64,000 bases of DNA from Cohnella abietis. GTDB taxonomy: Bacteria > Bacillota > Bacilli > Paenibacillales > Paenibacillaceae. Under the pieces are notes generated by a model that was not told where the DNA came from, made no database searches, and was given only the letters and a program-made list of their open reading frames with translations. Shown here piece by piece: positions 1-8,824 of this stretch. Location of the stretch: assembly GCF_004295585.1 (NCBI RefSeq), contig NZ_AP019400.1, positions 3,136,001 through 3,200,000 of the forward strand, written 5' to 3'. Numbering within the stretch: the stretch's first letter is position 1; each line of letters opens with the position of its first letter. The position numbers and the translations under genes are program-made.

Positions 1-1
1 T

Positions 2-862
2 TCAGTGGAAGACCAAATCGAGGAACAAGTCGACATTGATCGGTTGATTGGAATGACCTATATCTCGAAGTTCCATTTCTATCGTCTCTTTACAGCAGTG
101 GTCGGTATAACGGTATACAATTACATACGCAAGAGGAAGTTGATTTGGGCTGCTGCTGAATTGAGAAAAGTTCGCGGCAGCATTTTGGATATTGCGGTTA
201 AGTACGGTTTTGGCTCACAGGAGGTTTTTAGCCGCAATTTCAAAAAAATGTTTCAGATTCCTCCCGCAAAATATCGTTCAAAGTATGCAGGCAAGGATCA
301 CCGGTTGGAGGTACTGTCATCGAGAATCGATATAGAATCGATCTGGTTGGATATTAAAGCAAAACATGGTCATGTGGTCGTAACAGACCATCGTGAAAAG
401 ATTGATAATTTACAGCTCGTCGGCATTGAACGACTGTCGTGCGACGAGAATGTGAGCACAATCTTTCCGTCTATCGAATCGTTCATTCAGCAAGCTGAAG
501 GAATTCCTAACCGGAAATCGGATACTGTATTCCGTCTGTGTTACGACATTACTTACATTGGCGAAACAGCTTATTTTAAGGAGATGGTTGCGGTCGAAGT
601 GAAGGAGTGGGGGAGTATCCCGGCAGGAATGAAGCAAATCGAATTAAACGGGCTGAACATGATGAAGTTTGTACATCGGGGCAAGTTGTTTCAAACGAAT
701 AAGGACAACATTCTCTCAACCTACCATTTTTTATACCAATACCGCATTCCTGCTTCAAATGCGAAACTGACAGGCGAGCTTCTGCTTGAGAAGTATTTAC
801 CCACATTTCAATCTCCTTACTCAGACGATGTGGAGGTGGAAATTTACCTTTCGGTTCAGTAG
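2..862 (+). CDS. AraC-family regulator with GyrI-like effector-binding domain (5' end cut by window)
   Basis: Transcription activator of the AraC/XylS class, read without interruption from the left edge to the stop at 860-862. The first ~90 visible residues are the two-helix-turn-helix DNA-binding region (KFHFYRLF in the first unit, ILDIAVKYGFGSQEVFSRNF in the second). From about residue 125 to the end a GyrI-like/effector-binding domain follows, ending in the typical VEIYLSV strand. The order (HTH first, effector domain last) is that of the Rob/YdeE-like regulators. A GTG lies at position 5, but no ribosome site is visible and about a dozen residues of the usual N-terminus are missing, so the true start is probably just outside the window. 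Ligand and targets are unknown. Confidence 0.85.
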   Translation, partial: SVEDQIEEQVDIDRLIGMTYISKFHFYRLFTAVVGITVYNYIRKRKLIWAAAELRKVRGSILDIAVKYGFGSQEVFSRNFKKMFQIPPAKYRSKYAGKDHRLEVLSSRIDIESIWLDIKAKHGHVVVTDHREKIDNLQLVGIERLSCDENVSTIFPSIESFIQQAEGIPNRKSDTVFRLCYDITYIGETAYFKEMVAVEVKEWGSIPAGMKQIELNGLNMMKFVHRGKLFQTNKDNILSTYHFLYQYRIPASNAKLTGELLLEKYLPTFQSPYSDDVEVEIYLSVQ

Positions 863-936
863 CCCTTAAATGAGAGCAATAAACGTCAAACGTGACCTGC
901 GATTCTTTGCTACAGTAAGGGCAAGAATGAAAGGAA

Positions 937-2472
937 GTGAATGATGTGCGGTTTAATTCGAATGTCTGGTTAATAGCTGCGGTCTGTTTATTCTATTTGG
1001 TGCCAATTACTTCGAATCTCTATGTGTTGACGGCTTGGTTAGCGCCAGCTTTGCTGCTGATCTATATGTATAGAGAGAGGGTGAAACATTCAGTCCCGAT
1101 CGCGCTTGCGTTCGTTAGTTTCGTGATGATCATTTCCAATCGAAGTGTCATTCCTGGCGGTCTCGTAGTTGATTCAATCACGGTGTTGATTTCTACCGTT
1201 ATGCTGATTATGTTGCTGTTGTTAAATAAATGGGTGGTCACCCGAACCAGACCTGCAGCAGCTTTGTTATTTTTCCCGTTGTTGATGACATCATTTGAGT
1301 ATTTTACAAGCTATGGGAACGCGTTCGGGACATTCAATTCTACCGCATATAGTCAATTGGCGATAAGACCCCTTGCGATGTTGGCATCTATGTTTGGTAT
1401 ATGGGGGATCGTATTTATCCAGTATTTGTTCGCCTCGCTGCTGGCATATACGTTTCAATCAGGATTTCGAGAGGGTGTTCGACAAAATAAACGGTTATTG
1501 ATCAGTACAGTAACAGTATTATTACTATTTGTCGGAGGAAGCGTGGTGCTGGAATCGGGACAGAATCAGACAGAAACGATCAAGGTGACAGGTATTACAC
1601 CGGATCGGATCATATGGGATGACACAATACAACAATTATTCGACCAATGGGAAAAGACAGGGTTTTATGATCAACTAGCGGAACAGTCCGTATTAGTCGA
1701 ACAGATAAATCGTATAAATGAAGGCTTGTTCCTTCGTACTGGCCAGGAGCTCGAACGTGGCAGCAGCTTGATCAGTTGGTCGGAGGGAGCTTCGATTGTG
1801 TTGGAACAAGAGGAAAAGGCATTTCTGAGACGTTTGCAGTCACTTTCGGCAGCGCACGGAGCGGTTTTGGTTGTAGGATATGTGAGAATAAACGCACCGG
1901 ATGGAGCTAAGATGGATAACCAAGTGGTTATTATTGATGCAGATGGCACGATAAAAGCGGAATATTCCAAATTTTCTTTAGTACCCGGGGAGGAGCGTTA
2001 CTTCCATAAAGGCGAAGAGGCAGTGCCTGTTGTCGAGACAGCCATTGGGAAAATTGCGGTAGCGATCTGCTTCGATGCGGATTTCCCACACCGAATTCGC
2101 GAAGCCGGATTACACAATCCTGATGTATTCATTATTCCATCCAGCGACTGGGAGTCGATTACACCTTATCACACGGAAATCAGCGCTTTTCGAGCGATCG
2201 AAAATCAGATGCCGGTTCTGCGCGTCACACATTCCGGAATGAGTGCGGTATACGATGCGAAGGGTCGGAAGGTCTCAGAAATGAACGATTTGGATAGCGA
2301 TCACGGCATTGTCTTCACGGCGGAGCTTCCTCTATCAGATCGGAAACATACCGTATATAAAATCATCGGAGATCTATTGCCATTACTGTGTGGAGCGGCA
2401 TCTCTACTCATTCTAACTATAACCGTAGCAGTAACAATCATCAGCAAAGTGCGTAAAGCACGAACAACATAG
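937..2472 (+). CDS. membrane-anchored carbon-nitrogen hydrolase, apolipoprotein N-acyltransferase-like
   Basis: A 511-residue protein with about six hydrophobic segments in residues 8-205, a nitrilase/CN-hydrolase domain at roughly 215-465 and a last membrane segment at about 475-500. This is the layout of apolipoprotein N-acyltransferase (Lnt). The catalytic triad is present: Glu283 in SWSEGA, Lys345 in EYSKFSLVPGEE and Cys378 in AVAICFDADFP. In Lnt enzymes this triad moves an acyl chain from a phospholipid to the N-terminal cysteine of lipoproteins, with the hydrolase domain outside the membrane. The GTG start at 937 is chosen because AAGGA lies just upstream and the next ATG (941) is out of frame. 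Bacillota usually lack classical Lnt, so the substrate is uncertain. No gene is co-directional close by. Confidence 0.75.
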   Translation: MNDVRFNSNVWLIAAVCLFYLVPITSNLYVLTAWLAPALLLIYMYRERVKHSVPIALAFVSFVMIISNRSVIPGGLVVDSITVLISTVMLIMLLLLNKWVVTRTRPAAALLFFPLLMTSFEYFTSYGNAFGTFNSTAYSQLAIRPLAMLASMFGIWGIVFIQYLFASLLAYTFQSGFREGVRQNKRLLISTVTVLLLFVGGSVVLESGQNQTETIKVTGITPDRIIWDDTIQQLFDQWEKTGFYDQLAEQSVLVEQINRINEGLFLRTGQELERGSSLISWSEGASIVLEQEEKAFLRRLQSLSAAHGAVLVVGYVRINAPDGAKMDNQVVIIDADGTIKAEYSKFSLVPGEERYFHKGEEAVPVVETAIGKIAVAICFDADFPHRIREAGLHNPDVFIIPSSDWESITPYHTEISAFRAIENQMPVLRVTHSGMSAVYDAKGRKVSEMNDLDSDHGIVFTAELPLSDRKHTVYKIIGDLLPLLCGAASLLILTITVAVTIISKVRKARTT

Positions 2473-2800
2473 ATATGTTTGGGTAGCGATACTGAGCTTA
2501 ACGAGAGAGTACAGGGAGTGCTGAGAAACTTCATTGAAATGTCATCAACAGACGAAATATCGTACAAACCGGAATGCGGTGGCGGAGTTACGAGTACCGT
2601 CATGAAGTTTGTATGACCAAAGTAAGGTATAACTCTAACTTAATATTTTTTGGTATACTCTGGGTAAAGTAACGTTGGAGGAAACTGCCCCACCCAATCG
2701 TACAAGTGCATGGAGGGACGGTTGAGCGGAGAGCTATGGACAGTCCGGGTCGATATTCGATGTATCGTTTCCGTGTATTCTAGAAGAGGGAAGTTGGCGC
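2473..2800. other. intergenic region without a recognisable gene
   Basis: No coding stretch with family resemblance was seen. A possible -10 element (TATACT) lies near 2652-2657 downstream of a T-rich run and could drive the now broken response-regulator gene that follows. Confidence 0.4.
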
Positions 2801-2801
2801 T

Positions 2802-3015
2802 GTGATAGACACTTACAAATCATGATTGTCGATGATGATCCCCATATATGCGAGATTGTTCAGGCGTATTGCGAGCGGGAGGGCTTCATATCTACCTATA
2901 GTCATAACGGGACAGAAGCCACGAAAGGGAGCAACTGCAGGAGTTACCGGGTTTGACGCCGATTCGGGGGACAGGATATATGGTTGCCATTGGTGCGTTG
3001 CAAGCGCGAACTTAA
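2802..3015 (+). pseudogene. relic of an OmpR-type response regulator (both ends kept, middle lost)
   Basis: Two pieces of one gene sit side by side. From 2819 the frame reads IMIVDDDPHICEIVQAYCER then EGFISTYSHNGTEA, the first strand, acidic pocket and second helix of a receiver domain. From about 2923 to the stop at 3013-3015, in another frame, it reads QLQELPGLTPIRGTGYMVA, the wing that ends an OmpR/PhoB-type winged helix (family pattern RGxGY). About 170 central codons, including the phosphoacceptor Asp, are gone. Upstream, GTGATAGACACTTACAA would supply a normal start but is one base out of frame. An internal deletion plus a start-proximal frameshift is the simplest reading. No partner histidine kinase is next to it. 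Confidence 0.75.
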
Positions 3016-3186
3016 AGTTTTCTTTAACTTTCATATATAGAACGATCTTTCATGATAAATTAGAAGTAATATTTGTAAGTTTTTGATGAAGAAAAGCTAG
3101 CTGTCATGGGAGATGGTAAATGCAACCGGATACTTGGATCAAGGCATCGTTGCATATGACGATATTTGTAATTAGGAGGGGATGGC

Positions 3187-3588
3187 GTGAATGTAAAATC
3201 CGTGCAGCCGGTCAGTGATTATTTCAAAGCAATGCAGCCTTGCAAGGACGCTCGCGAGATGAAGGATCAGCCGCGGTTAACATCTATTCGAAATACACTC
3301 ATGTTGGGCAAGAAACTACGTACCGAAGAAATGGACTACTTACAGCGAAATAATCCCAATCTACATGATCAAGCAATGAGCCTCTCGATGGAACGCCAAG
3401 CGTATGAGGACGCATTGCAGCATAGCCGAAGCAAAGCGGATGCGAACAGTTACAACACGTTCAAGCTAATGCAGATTGCCGGGCAACTGAAGCATGGTGG
3501 TTCCGAGGAGCTACTGATGCGCACGAACGCGATTCAGGAAGCCCATCGCGACTTCGTGCGATCGAGCAAGTATGCCTCACTGAGGTGA
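3187..3588 (+). CDS. hypothetical protein, companion of the FliD-like gene
   Basis: A 133-residue, highly charged, probably all-helical protein with no signal peptide or membrane segment and a single cysteine near the N-terminus. No family was recognised. The GTG start at 3187 follows a good ribosome site (GGAGGGG at about 3176-3182), which supports a real gene. It lies 100 bp upstream of the FliD-like gene on the same strand. A cytosolic role connected to that flagellin-like secreted protein (for example a chaperone) is possible, but nothing in the sequence proves it. Confidence 0.6.
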   Translation: MNVKSVQPVSDYFKAMQPCKDAREMKDQPRLTSIRNTLMLGKKLRTEEMDYLQRNNPNLHDQAMSLSMERQAYEDALQHSRSKADANSYNTFKLMQIAGQLKHGGSEELLMRTNAIQEAHRDFVRSSKYASLR

Positions 3589-3688
3589 GCTGGATACGCA
3601 ACCCGTAAATTACGATGATGAAACCTAAGCAAATTTATGTTGAAGCAGGAATTAACAATATTGTGCGACATTATGGAGGGATAGACGG

Positions 3689-4948
3689 ATGGCGTTATCG
3701 ATTAACTCAATTAACTCAAATAACTCGATATATCCGATTAACAGAACGGCGTCTTTGAGTTTCCAGTCTTCTAATAGTCAGAATGCGAACCAGTCTTTCT
3801 TTTCAAAGTATGCTGTTAAGAACAACTCTTATGAGCAATATATCAAGACAGCAGCAACCGGGATCGCGAATTTTTTGAAATCTGCGCAGGATATGCAAGC
3901 ATCGGCGCAAAAATTAATGCAGAAGGATCATTCATCTTTCCAAGCACGGATTGCGGAATCATCGGACAGCAAGAAGGTTACTGCAACTGCATCGGCCGGA
4001 GCTGCAAGCAAAACTTATGAAGTTAAAGTGAATGCCATCGCGACTTCTCAAACGAACAGTGGAACATTTTTGTCTAAAGCAGAACCGTCCGTTGTAAGCA
4101 AAGGCATCAATGAGTTCAACATTACAATAGGCGGCAAGAGTACGAAGGTATCGGCTGTTATCTCCGATAACGATACGAACGATCAATCGCTGACTAAGCT
4201 GAAAGATGCGGTCAATGCAGCGAAGACGGGCGTAACCGCCAGTATTGTAACGGATGATAAAACAGGCAATAAGAAGCTTGAGTTAAGCAGCGACAAGACA
4301 GGAGCGGATCAGGCTTTCGAGGTTAAAGATGTTACCGGCAACGCGATGTCGGCAACCGGCGTTAAGAATGCAACTCAGCTAGCGTCCAATGCATCCTACA
4401 GCGTGAACGGCGGCGCAACTCAAACCTCGCAGTCGAACACGATTGATCTGGAGAAGGGTAAAGCTACGGCGACACTAGTAGCCCCGTCAACGGACACTGT
4501 GAATATACGAATCAAACCGGACGAAGACAAAGTCATCGCGCAAGTTAAAGATCTGGTGTCGAGTTACAATACGATTCATAATCGCTTGAAAGAAGCAGGT
4601 GGAGTTATGAATTCATCTGTCCGCAAAAGCATGGAATCGCTAGTTAGCTCATCTACTTATGAGCGAATCGGTATTAACCGTAACGGCGATGGCACTCTCA
4701 AGCTGGATGAAGAGCAGCTTAAGAAGAGTTTAAGCTCAAATTTCGAACAAACAACGAAAGCGATTAGCGGCAACTATGGTCTAGCTGACCGTCTGTCATC
4801 AGCAGCTGAAAAATACAATGAATCCTCGGCAAGCAGTCTGCTGAACTCGAAGGCTCGCCAGGTGCAGCAATTCGCGATGTACCAATCATCGATGCAAATG
4901 GCTATGCCGACACAGGCAAGCGGATGGGTCGTGAATTCGCTTTATTAA
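3689..4948 (+). CDS. FliD-like flagellar cap / hook-associated protein
   Basis: A 419-residue protein rich in Ser, Ala, Asn and Lys, without a signal peptide, as expected for a substrate of the flagellar export apparatus. The segment around residues 110-130 (YEVKVNAIATSQTNSGTF) resembles the hook-associated 'IN' motif of FliD, and residues near 285-300 (VKDLVSSYNTIHNRL) resemble the conserved LVxxYN helix of FliD C-terminal domains. The classic N-terminal GLDT signature is absent and the protein is shorter than most FliD (450-500 residues). It could be a divergent cap protein or an orphan flagellin-associated protein. GGAGGG lies before the ATG. A strong terminator follows at 5002. No other flagellar genes are in the window. 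Confidence 0.6.
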   Translation: MALSINSINSNNSIYPINRTASLSFQSSNSQNANQSFFSKYAVKNNSYEQYIKTAATGIANFLKSAQDMQASAQKLMQKDHSSFQARIAESSDSKKVTATASAGAASKTYEVKVNAIATSQTNSGTFLSKAEPSVVSKGINEFNITIGGKSTKVSAVISDNDTNDQSLTKLKDAVNAAKTGVTASIVTDDKTGNKKLELSSDKTGADQAFEVKDVTGNAMSATGVKNATQLASNASYSVNGGATQTSQSNTIDLEKGKATATLVAPSTDTVNIRIKPDEDKVIAQVKDLVSSYNTIHNRLKEAGGVMNSSVRKSMESLVSSSTYERIGINRNGDGTLKLDEEQLKKSLSSNFEQTTKAISGNYGLADRLSSAAEKYNESSASSLLNSKARQVQQFAMYQSSMQMAMPTQASGWVVNSLY

Positions 4949-5001
4949 CTTTATACATGCAATGAACAACAATTTACAGATAAAGGATATAATAGTTCAG
5001 G

Positions 5002-5042
5002 ACCCGCTTGAGTAGATAAAAATCTATTCAGGCGGGTTTGTT
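5002..5042 (+). terminator. Rho-independent terminator after the FliD-like gene
   Basis: Near-perfect 16-bp stem (ACCCGCTTGAGTAGAT paired with ATCTATTCAGGCGGGT) with a 4-base loop, followed by TTTG. It lies 54 bp after the stop codon. Confidence 0.8.
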
Positions 5043-5051
5043 CATGTTGTT

Positions 5052-5127
5052 GGTAGTGAAACCGACTCATGAGGAAGACCTCTTCGCTGGTAGCGAAGAG
5101 GTCAGCGGATCGATCCCGCTAAGGCCG
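5052..5127 (+). repeat. tRNA-like element, copy A (homologous to 62539-62617)
   Basis: The 76-base stretch contains a perfect anticodon-like hairpin (CTTCG / CTGGTAG / CGAAG, which would read GGT), the spacer AGGTC, and a perfect T-arm (AGCGG / ATCGATC / CCGCT). The flanking bases do not form an acceptor stem and the D-arm is poor, so it is not a working tRNA gene. The same sequence, at roughly 70-75% identity over most of its length, recurs at 62539. It is probably a decayed tRNA or a tRNA-derived repeat; function unknown. Confidence 0.6.
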
Positions 5128-5250
5128 AGATCCCGCAAATGCTATCTCAAGATGGATCACGTAGTCCAATCAGATAACCCTTGAATGAATAAGATATTGC
5201 AGCGACATGACTTTTTTCATAATATCTTGTTTATGAAGGGGGGAGTATGT

Positions 5251-5604
5251 ATGATTCGTAAATATACGACTGGACCTCTGAATAACCTAACGGAGAAAGA
5301 CAAGACTGTATCCAGCGATATTGTTGTGAACTCGCTAAACCAGTATCAACATAAGAATGCCAAAGTAAGAATCAAAGTGTATGCATTAAACGGAAAGAAG
5401 AAATTGATTCATAACATTGCGTTTACAGTGAAACCGAATGCTTCCACATACAATAGCTTTTTTGTGGGAAATGCGAAGCAGTATGAAGTCCAATTTATTA
5501 CCGATCAATTGAAGGTTCAATTTGCATCGTTTGGGATTAGTCCGAAAGATCGTTATGTAGCCGCACATCGAGTAATTAATAGTGAATTAACAAGAATCGT
5601 ATGA
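5251..5604 (+). CDS. hypothetical protein, beta-rich, 117 residues
   Basis: The ATG at 5251 is preferred over an in-frame ATG at 5185 because GGGGGGAG lies just before it (5238-5244). The product, 117 residues, has no signal peptide or membrane segment. Its pattern of alternating hydrophobic residues (VRIKVYALNGKKKLI, FTVKPNASTYNSFFV, YEVQFIT) suggests a small beta-sandwich. Proteins of this general look occur as spore or surface-associated proteins in Bacillota, but no family can be named from the sequence alone. A terminator follows at 5660. Confidence 0.6.
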   Translation: MIRKYTTGPLNNLTEKDKTVSSDIVVNSLNQYQHKNAKVRIKVYALNGKKKLIHNIAFTVKPNASTYNSFFVGNAKQYEVQFITDQLKVQFASFGISPKDRYVAAHRVINSELTRIV

Positions 5605-5659
5605 GCTAGGTGCTTTCTTGAAAAGCATTGTACGCTAAACCGGTTCTTGATGCGACATT

Positions 5660-5701
5660 AACGTCTGAATCGGGTTTCCGATCTTAGGCGTTATTTTTAT
5701 T
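5660..5701 (+). terminator. Rho-independent terminator
   Basis: Stem AACGTCTGAATCGG / CCGATCTTAGGCGTT with a short GTTT loop, then TATTTTTATT. It closes the transcript of the gene at 5251-5604. Confidence 0.75.
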
Positions 5702-5872
5702 ACATTGAAACATTCTTCATCCTTGTACCGGTGAACTAAAGATATCAAACACCTTTATTTACAAGTTATAACAGTTATTTGTTTAGAAAGAGCAAGAAAT
5801 ACTTATGTCATAAATTTTATATTGAAACAAAGAAAAATATTGTGTAGGATAACAAGATGTTTATGATTAATC

Positions 5873-5943
5873 AACTCGTATAATTGAGGGAATATGGCCC
5901 TCAAGTCTCTACTGGACGACCATTAAATCGACCAACTATGAGT
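5873..5943 (+). promoter_or_regulatory. guanine-type purine riboswitch aptamer
   Basis: All three helices can be drawn: P1 ACTC(GTA)...(TA)TGAGT; P2 TTGAGGG with the AATATGG loop closing on CCCTCAA; P3 TGGACGA with CCATTAAAT closing on TCGACCA. The core joining segments match the family (TATAAT before P2, GTCTCTAC between P2 and P3, CTAT before the P1 3' strand). The ligand-reading base in the final joining region is C (ACTAT), which specifies guanine or hypoxanthine rather than adenine. With the terminator that follows it should switch off xpt and pbuX when guanine is plentiful. Confidence 0.93.
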
Positions 5944-5996
5944 GAAATATTGCATCTAAGGTTTATTTGTTGTGTGCGACAAATATAAGAGACCAT

Positions 5997-6051
5997 AGGA
6001 CAGTTTTCACTTGGGAGAAATGACTCAAGGAAGCTGTCCTTATTTTTATTT
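5997..6051 (+). terminator. riboswitch expression platform: intrinsic terminator
   Basis: AGGACAG pairs with CTGTCCT around an inner stem (CACTTGG with complementary bases before GCTGTCC), followed by TTATTTTTATTT. It stands between the guanine aptamer and the xpt ribosome site, the standard position for ligand-dependent early termination. Confidence 0.85.
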
Positions 6052-6076
6052 ATGAAGAAGGGGCGAACGATTGCTA

Positions 6077-6697
6077 ATGAAAGTACTAGAAGAAAGAATA
6101 CGCCAAGAAGGATCAATTTTGTCAGACACTGTCCTAAAGGTGGACTCATTCCTTAACCATCAGGTGGATACGCAGCTTGCACTTGAAATTGGAGAGCAAT
6201 TTGCACAGATATTTGCTAATCGAGGAATTACGAAAGTGATTACGATTGAAGCAAGTGGTATTCAGTTCGCAATGGCAACAGGAATTGCCCTGAAAGTGCC
6301 GTTTATTTATGCAAAGAAGAAGAAAGCAGTCACGCTTAATGAGCAAGTATACACTGCACCTGTTTATTCTTTTACTAAACAAGAAACCTACCAAGTTTGT
6401 GTTTCAGCTAAATACTTGGGACCTCATGATAAAGTATTGATCGTTGATGATTTTTTAGCGACAGGTGCAGCACTTGTTGGTTTGGTTGATATTGTCAGTG
6501 TATCCGGAGCTGAACTTGTCGGAGTAGGTTGTGTTATCGAGAAGAGCTTCCAAGAAGGGCGAAGTCTGCTAGAGAAAAAAGGTGTCGAAGTTCATTCATT
6601 AGCAAGAATAGCCGCTATGTCTCCTGGTGAAGTTACTTTTGTTCGGGGCGAACAAACTGTGTCTCAGCAATCTCTGGTGATCGAAAATGCTAAGTAA
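6077..6697 (+). CDS. xpt: xanthine phosphoribosyltransferase
   Basis: Converts xanthine and PRPP to XMP in purine salvage; cytosolic. The 206-residue product matches the whole length of the Xpt family: KVDSFLNHQ near residue 25, ASGIQFAMATG near 65, the PRPP-binding loop VLIVDDFLATGAALVGL near 126-142 and the C-terminal IEKSFQEGR. The ATG at 6077 fits the family N-terminus. A TTG two codons earlier (6071) has the better spacing from AAGGGG (6057-6062) and may be the actual initiator. The gene overlaps pbuX by 11 bases, indicating translational coupling, and is controlled by the guanine riboswitch upstream. Confidence 0.95.
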   Translation: MKVLEERIRQEGSILSDTVLKVDSFLNHQVDTQLALEIGEQFAQIFANRGITKVITIEASGIQFAMATGIALKVPFIYAKKKKAVTLNEQVYTAPVYSFTKQETYQVCVSAKYLGPHDKVLIVDDFLATGAALVGLVDIVSVSGAELVGVGCVIEKSFQEGRSLLEKKGVEVHSLARIAAMSPGEVTFVRGEQTVSQQSLVIENAK

Positions 6698-7973
6698 TCA
6701 AAAAGTTTTTACGTTAGGCTTACAGCATGTAATAGCTATGTATGCCGGTGCAATTATTGTGCCGATTATTGTTGGTGCGGAGCTCAATCTGACTACAGCT
6801 CAAATAGCCTATCTGATTGCAGCTGATTTGTTCACATGTGGGATTGCTACCATTTTGCAGGTAATGCGTACAAAGCATTTTGGCAGTGGATTACCTGTAG
6901 TATTAGGCTGTACATTTACGGCGGTAGGACCGATTATTGCGATAGCTTCAACATCGAATTTGGCTACGGCATACGGTGCGATCATTATATCAGGAATATT
7001 CGTTGTGTTAGCAGCACCCCTATATGGGAAAATGTTAAAGTTCTTCCCCACCATTGTAACGGGGTCAGTTGTAACGATTATTGGTCTTTCTCTTATACCT
7101 GTAGCCATGAATAACGCGGCAGGCGGCCTTGGGAATGATGGCTATGGATCCGTTAAAAATTTGTTATTAGCATTGCTAACGTTAGTTGTCATTCTCGTTA
7201 TTAATCGATTCACGACAGGCTTTCTTCGTGCGATTTCGGTTCTTATTGGAATTGTGGTAGGGACAATTACTGCCTCTGCATTAGGCATGGTTCACTTTAC
7301 TGCTGTAGGAGAGGCATCATGGTTCCAGGTGGCGGAGCCTTTCTATTTTGGAACGCCAGAAATTAGTATTACAGCAATTGTTACCATGATCATTGTAGCG
7401 ATTGTGAGTATGGTGGAATCTACAGGCGTTTATCTAGCGGTAGGTAAAGCGATCGATGAGAAAGTGGAGAACAAGCAAATTGTGAATGGCTTGAGATCGG
7501 AAGGTGTTGCAATTACGATTGGTGGTATTTTTAATGCGTTTCCGTATACGGCCTTCTCTCAAAATGTAGGGTTAATTTCAATTTCTCGTGTGAAGACTAG
7601 AAATGTAATCTTTGCTGCAGGTGGAATTATGGTTGTGCTTGGTCTATTGCCAAAGTTAGCGGCACTAACAACGATTATTCCTAGTGCAGTGCTTGGCGGC
7701 GCGATGATTGTTATGTTTGGTTCGGTCGCAGCATCGGGAGTTTCCATTCTATCTGGAGTGGATTTGCAAAAGGGAAGTAATCTCATTATTGTCGCATGCA
7801 GCATTGCGGTCGGATTAGGTTCGGCTACTGTACCAGAGATGTTTGATCAATTACCCAACTTTGCAAAAATGATTTTGCAAAACGGTATTGTTTCAGGTTC
7901 TATCACAGCTATTCTGCTAAATATTCTAATGTCCAAGCGAGATACTCATAACGTTGAATTAAATAAAGAATAG
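6687..7973 (+). CDS. pbuX: xanthine permease (NCS2 family)
   Basis: Proton-coupled xanthine uptake across the cytoplasmic membrane, supplying the substrate of Xpt. The 428 residues form 12-14 hydrophobic segments. Family signatures are visible: the QHVIAMYAGAIIVPIIVG start, GLPVVLGCTFTAVGP near residue 70 (substrate-site segment), VESTGVYLAVGKA near 245 and NAFPYTAFSQNVGLI near 285. The ATG lies inside the end of xpt (AATGCTAAGTAA), so both are read from the riboswitch-controlled transcript. This is the standard xpt-pbuX operon of Bacillota. Confidence 0.95.
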   Translation: MLSNQKVFTLGLQHVIAMYAGAIIVPIIVGAELNLTTAQIAYLIAADLFTCGIATILQVMRTKHFGSGLPVVLGCTFTAVGPIIAIASTSNLATAYGAIIISGIFVVLAAPLYGKMLKFFPTIVTGSVVTIIGLSLIPVAMNNAAGGLGNDGYGSVKNLLLALLTLVVILVINRFTTGFLRAISVLIGIVVGTITASALGMVHFTAVGEASWFQVAEPFYFGTPEISITAIVTMIIVAIVSMVESTGVYLAVGKAIDEKVENKQIVNGLRSEGVAITIGGIFNAFPYTAFSQNVGLISISRVKTRNVIFAAGGIMVVLGLLPKLAALTTIIPSAVLGGAMIVMFGSVAASGVSILSGVDLQKGSNLIIVACSIAVGLGSATVPEMFDQLPNFAKMILQNGIVSGSITAILLNILMSKRDTHNVELNKE

Positions 7974-7985
7974 CTAAGAAACTTT

Positions 7986-8027
7986 AAAGACCAGTGTTCG
8001 AGTTTTATCGGATACAGGTCTTTTTTT
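7986..8027 (+). terminator. Rho-independent terminator of xpt-pbuX
   Basis: AAAGACC pairs with GGTCTTT; the inner part (TTCGAG/ATCGGA) can extend the hairpin. A run of T follows. Confidence 0.7.
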
Positions 8028-8087
8028 GCTTTTTTGTGCGGATTATGAGACCGAAGCCCTGTTCGACTTCCTATTTTAACCCGGAAC

Positions 8088-8390
8088 ACCAACTATAGAG
8101 TGGCTTTTTCGAAACTGGGGGATCAGTTCTGCACATATTGTGATAGCTATATCAAATCATACGGACATTAGCGACCGTTAGCGGTGTTTATCCGAGATTC
8201 TAGTTTTGTGATGGACATTAGTGTCCGTAAGCGAAGGAATCAGCAAAGAAAAGTGTGAAATTTTCTTCAAATGGTCATAATTGTCCATAAACAAAGCAAA
8301 TTCCCTTTTTTTTTGCTCTAACGGTCATGATTGACCACTTGATAGGTGCGATAACGCTGCTGTCGAATGTGAATAATAATAACTCTCATT
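8088..8390. repeat. ~300-bp intergenic repeat, copy 1 of 2
   Basis: Non-coding block that begins CCAACTATAGAGTGGC and contains short palindromes (GGACATTAGTGTCC and related sequences) of the kind often scattered in Paenibacillus intergenic DNA. It ends in unit 1 (8316-8387) of the 72-bp core repeated further downstream. It is about 90% identical to 8514-8824, so the block was duplicated with roughly 120 bp of other sequence in between. Confidence 0.85.
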
Positions 8391-8513
8391 TTCACTATTT
8401 CGATCCAACTTCGTTCCGTCTGCATCATCAGGACTCGGAAATCCCTTTAACTTCATAAAAGCAAAAAGTCGATCTTGGTCATACCCCAGTCTACTTGATA
8501 GGGGTATGACCAT

Positions 8514-8824
8514 ACCAACTATAGAGTGGCTTTTTTCGAAACTGGGGGATCAGTTCCGCACATATTGTGATAGCTGTATCTAATCATGCGGACATTAGCG
8601 ACCGTTAGCGGTGTTTATCCGAGATTCTAGTTTTGTGATGGACATTAGTGTCCGTAAGCGAAGGAATTAGCAAAGAAAAGTGTGAAATTTTCTTCTAATG
8701 GTCATAATTGTCCGTAAACAAAGCAAATTTCCACTATTTTTGCTCTAACGGTCACGATTGACCACTTGATAGGTGCGATAACGCTGCTGTCAAATGTGAA
8801 CAATAATAACTCTCTTTTCTACTA
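8514..8824. repeat. ~300-bp intergenic repeat, copy 2 of 2
   Basis: Second copy of 8088-8390 with scattered substitutions and small length changes in the T-runs. Its right end is unit 2 of the tandem array. Confidence 0.85.

Noticed and set aside
2826..3086. 86-residue open frame in the region of the response-regulator relic
   Set aside because: It is out of frame with both recognisable response-regulator pieces and has no family likeness or ribosome site.
5052..5127. Functional tRNA-Thr(GGT) gene
   Set aside because: Anticodon and T arms fit, but there is no acceptor stem, the D-arm is defective and no CCA end is present.
8325..8513. 62-residue open frame on the minus strand in the repeat field
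   Set aside because: It is a by-product of the copied gene end in another frame and has no start signals.
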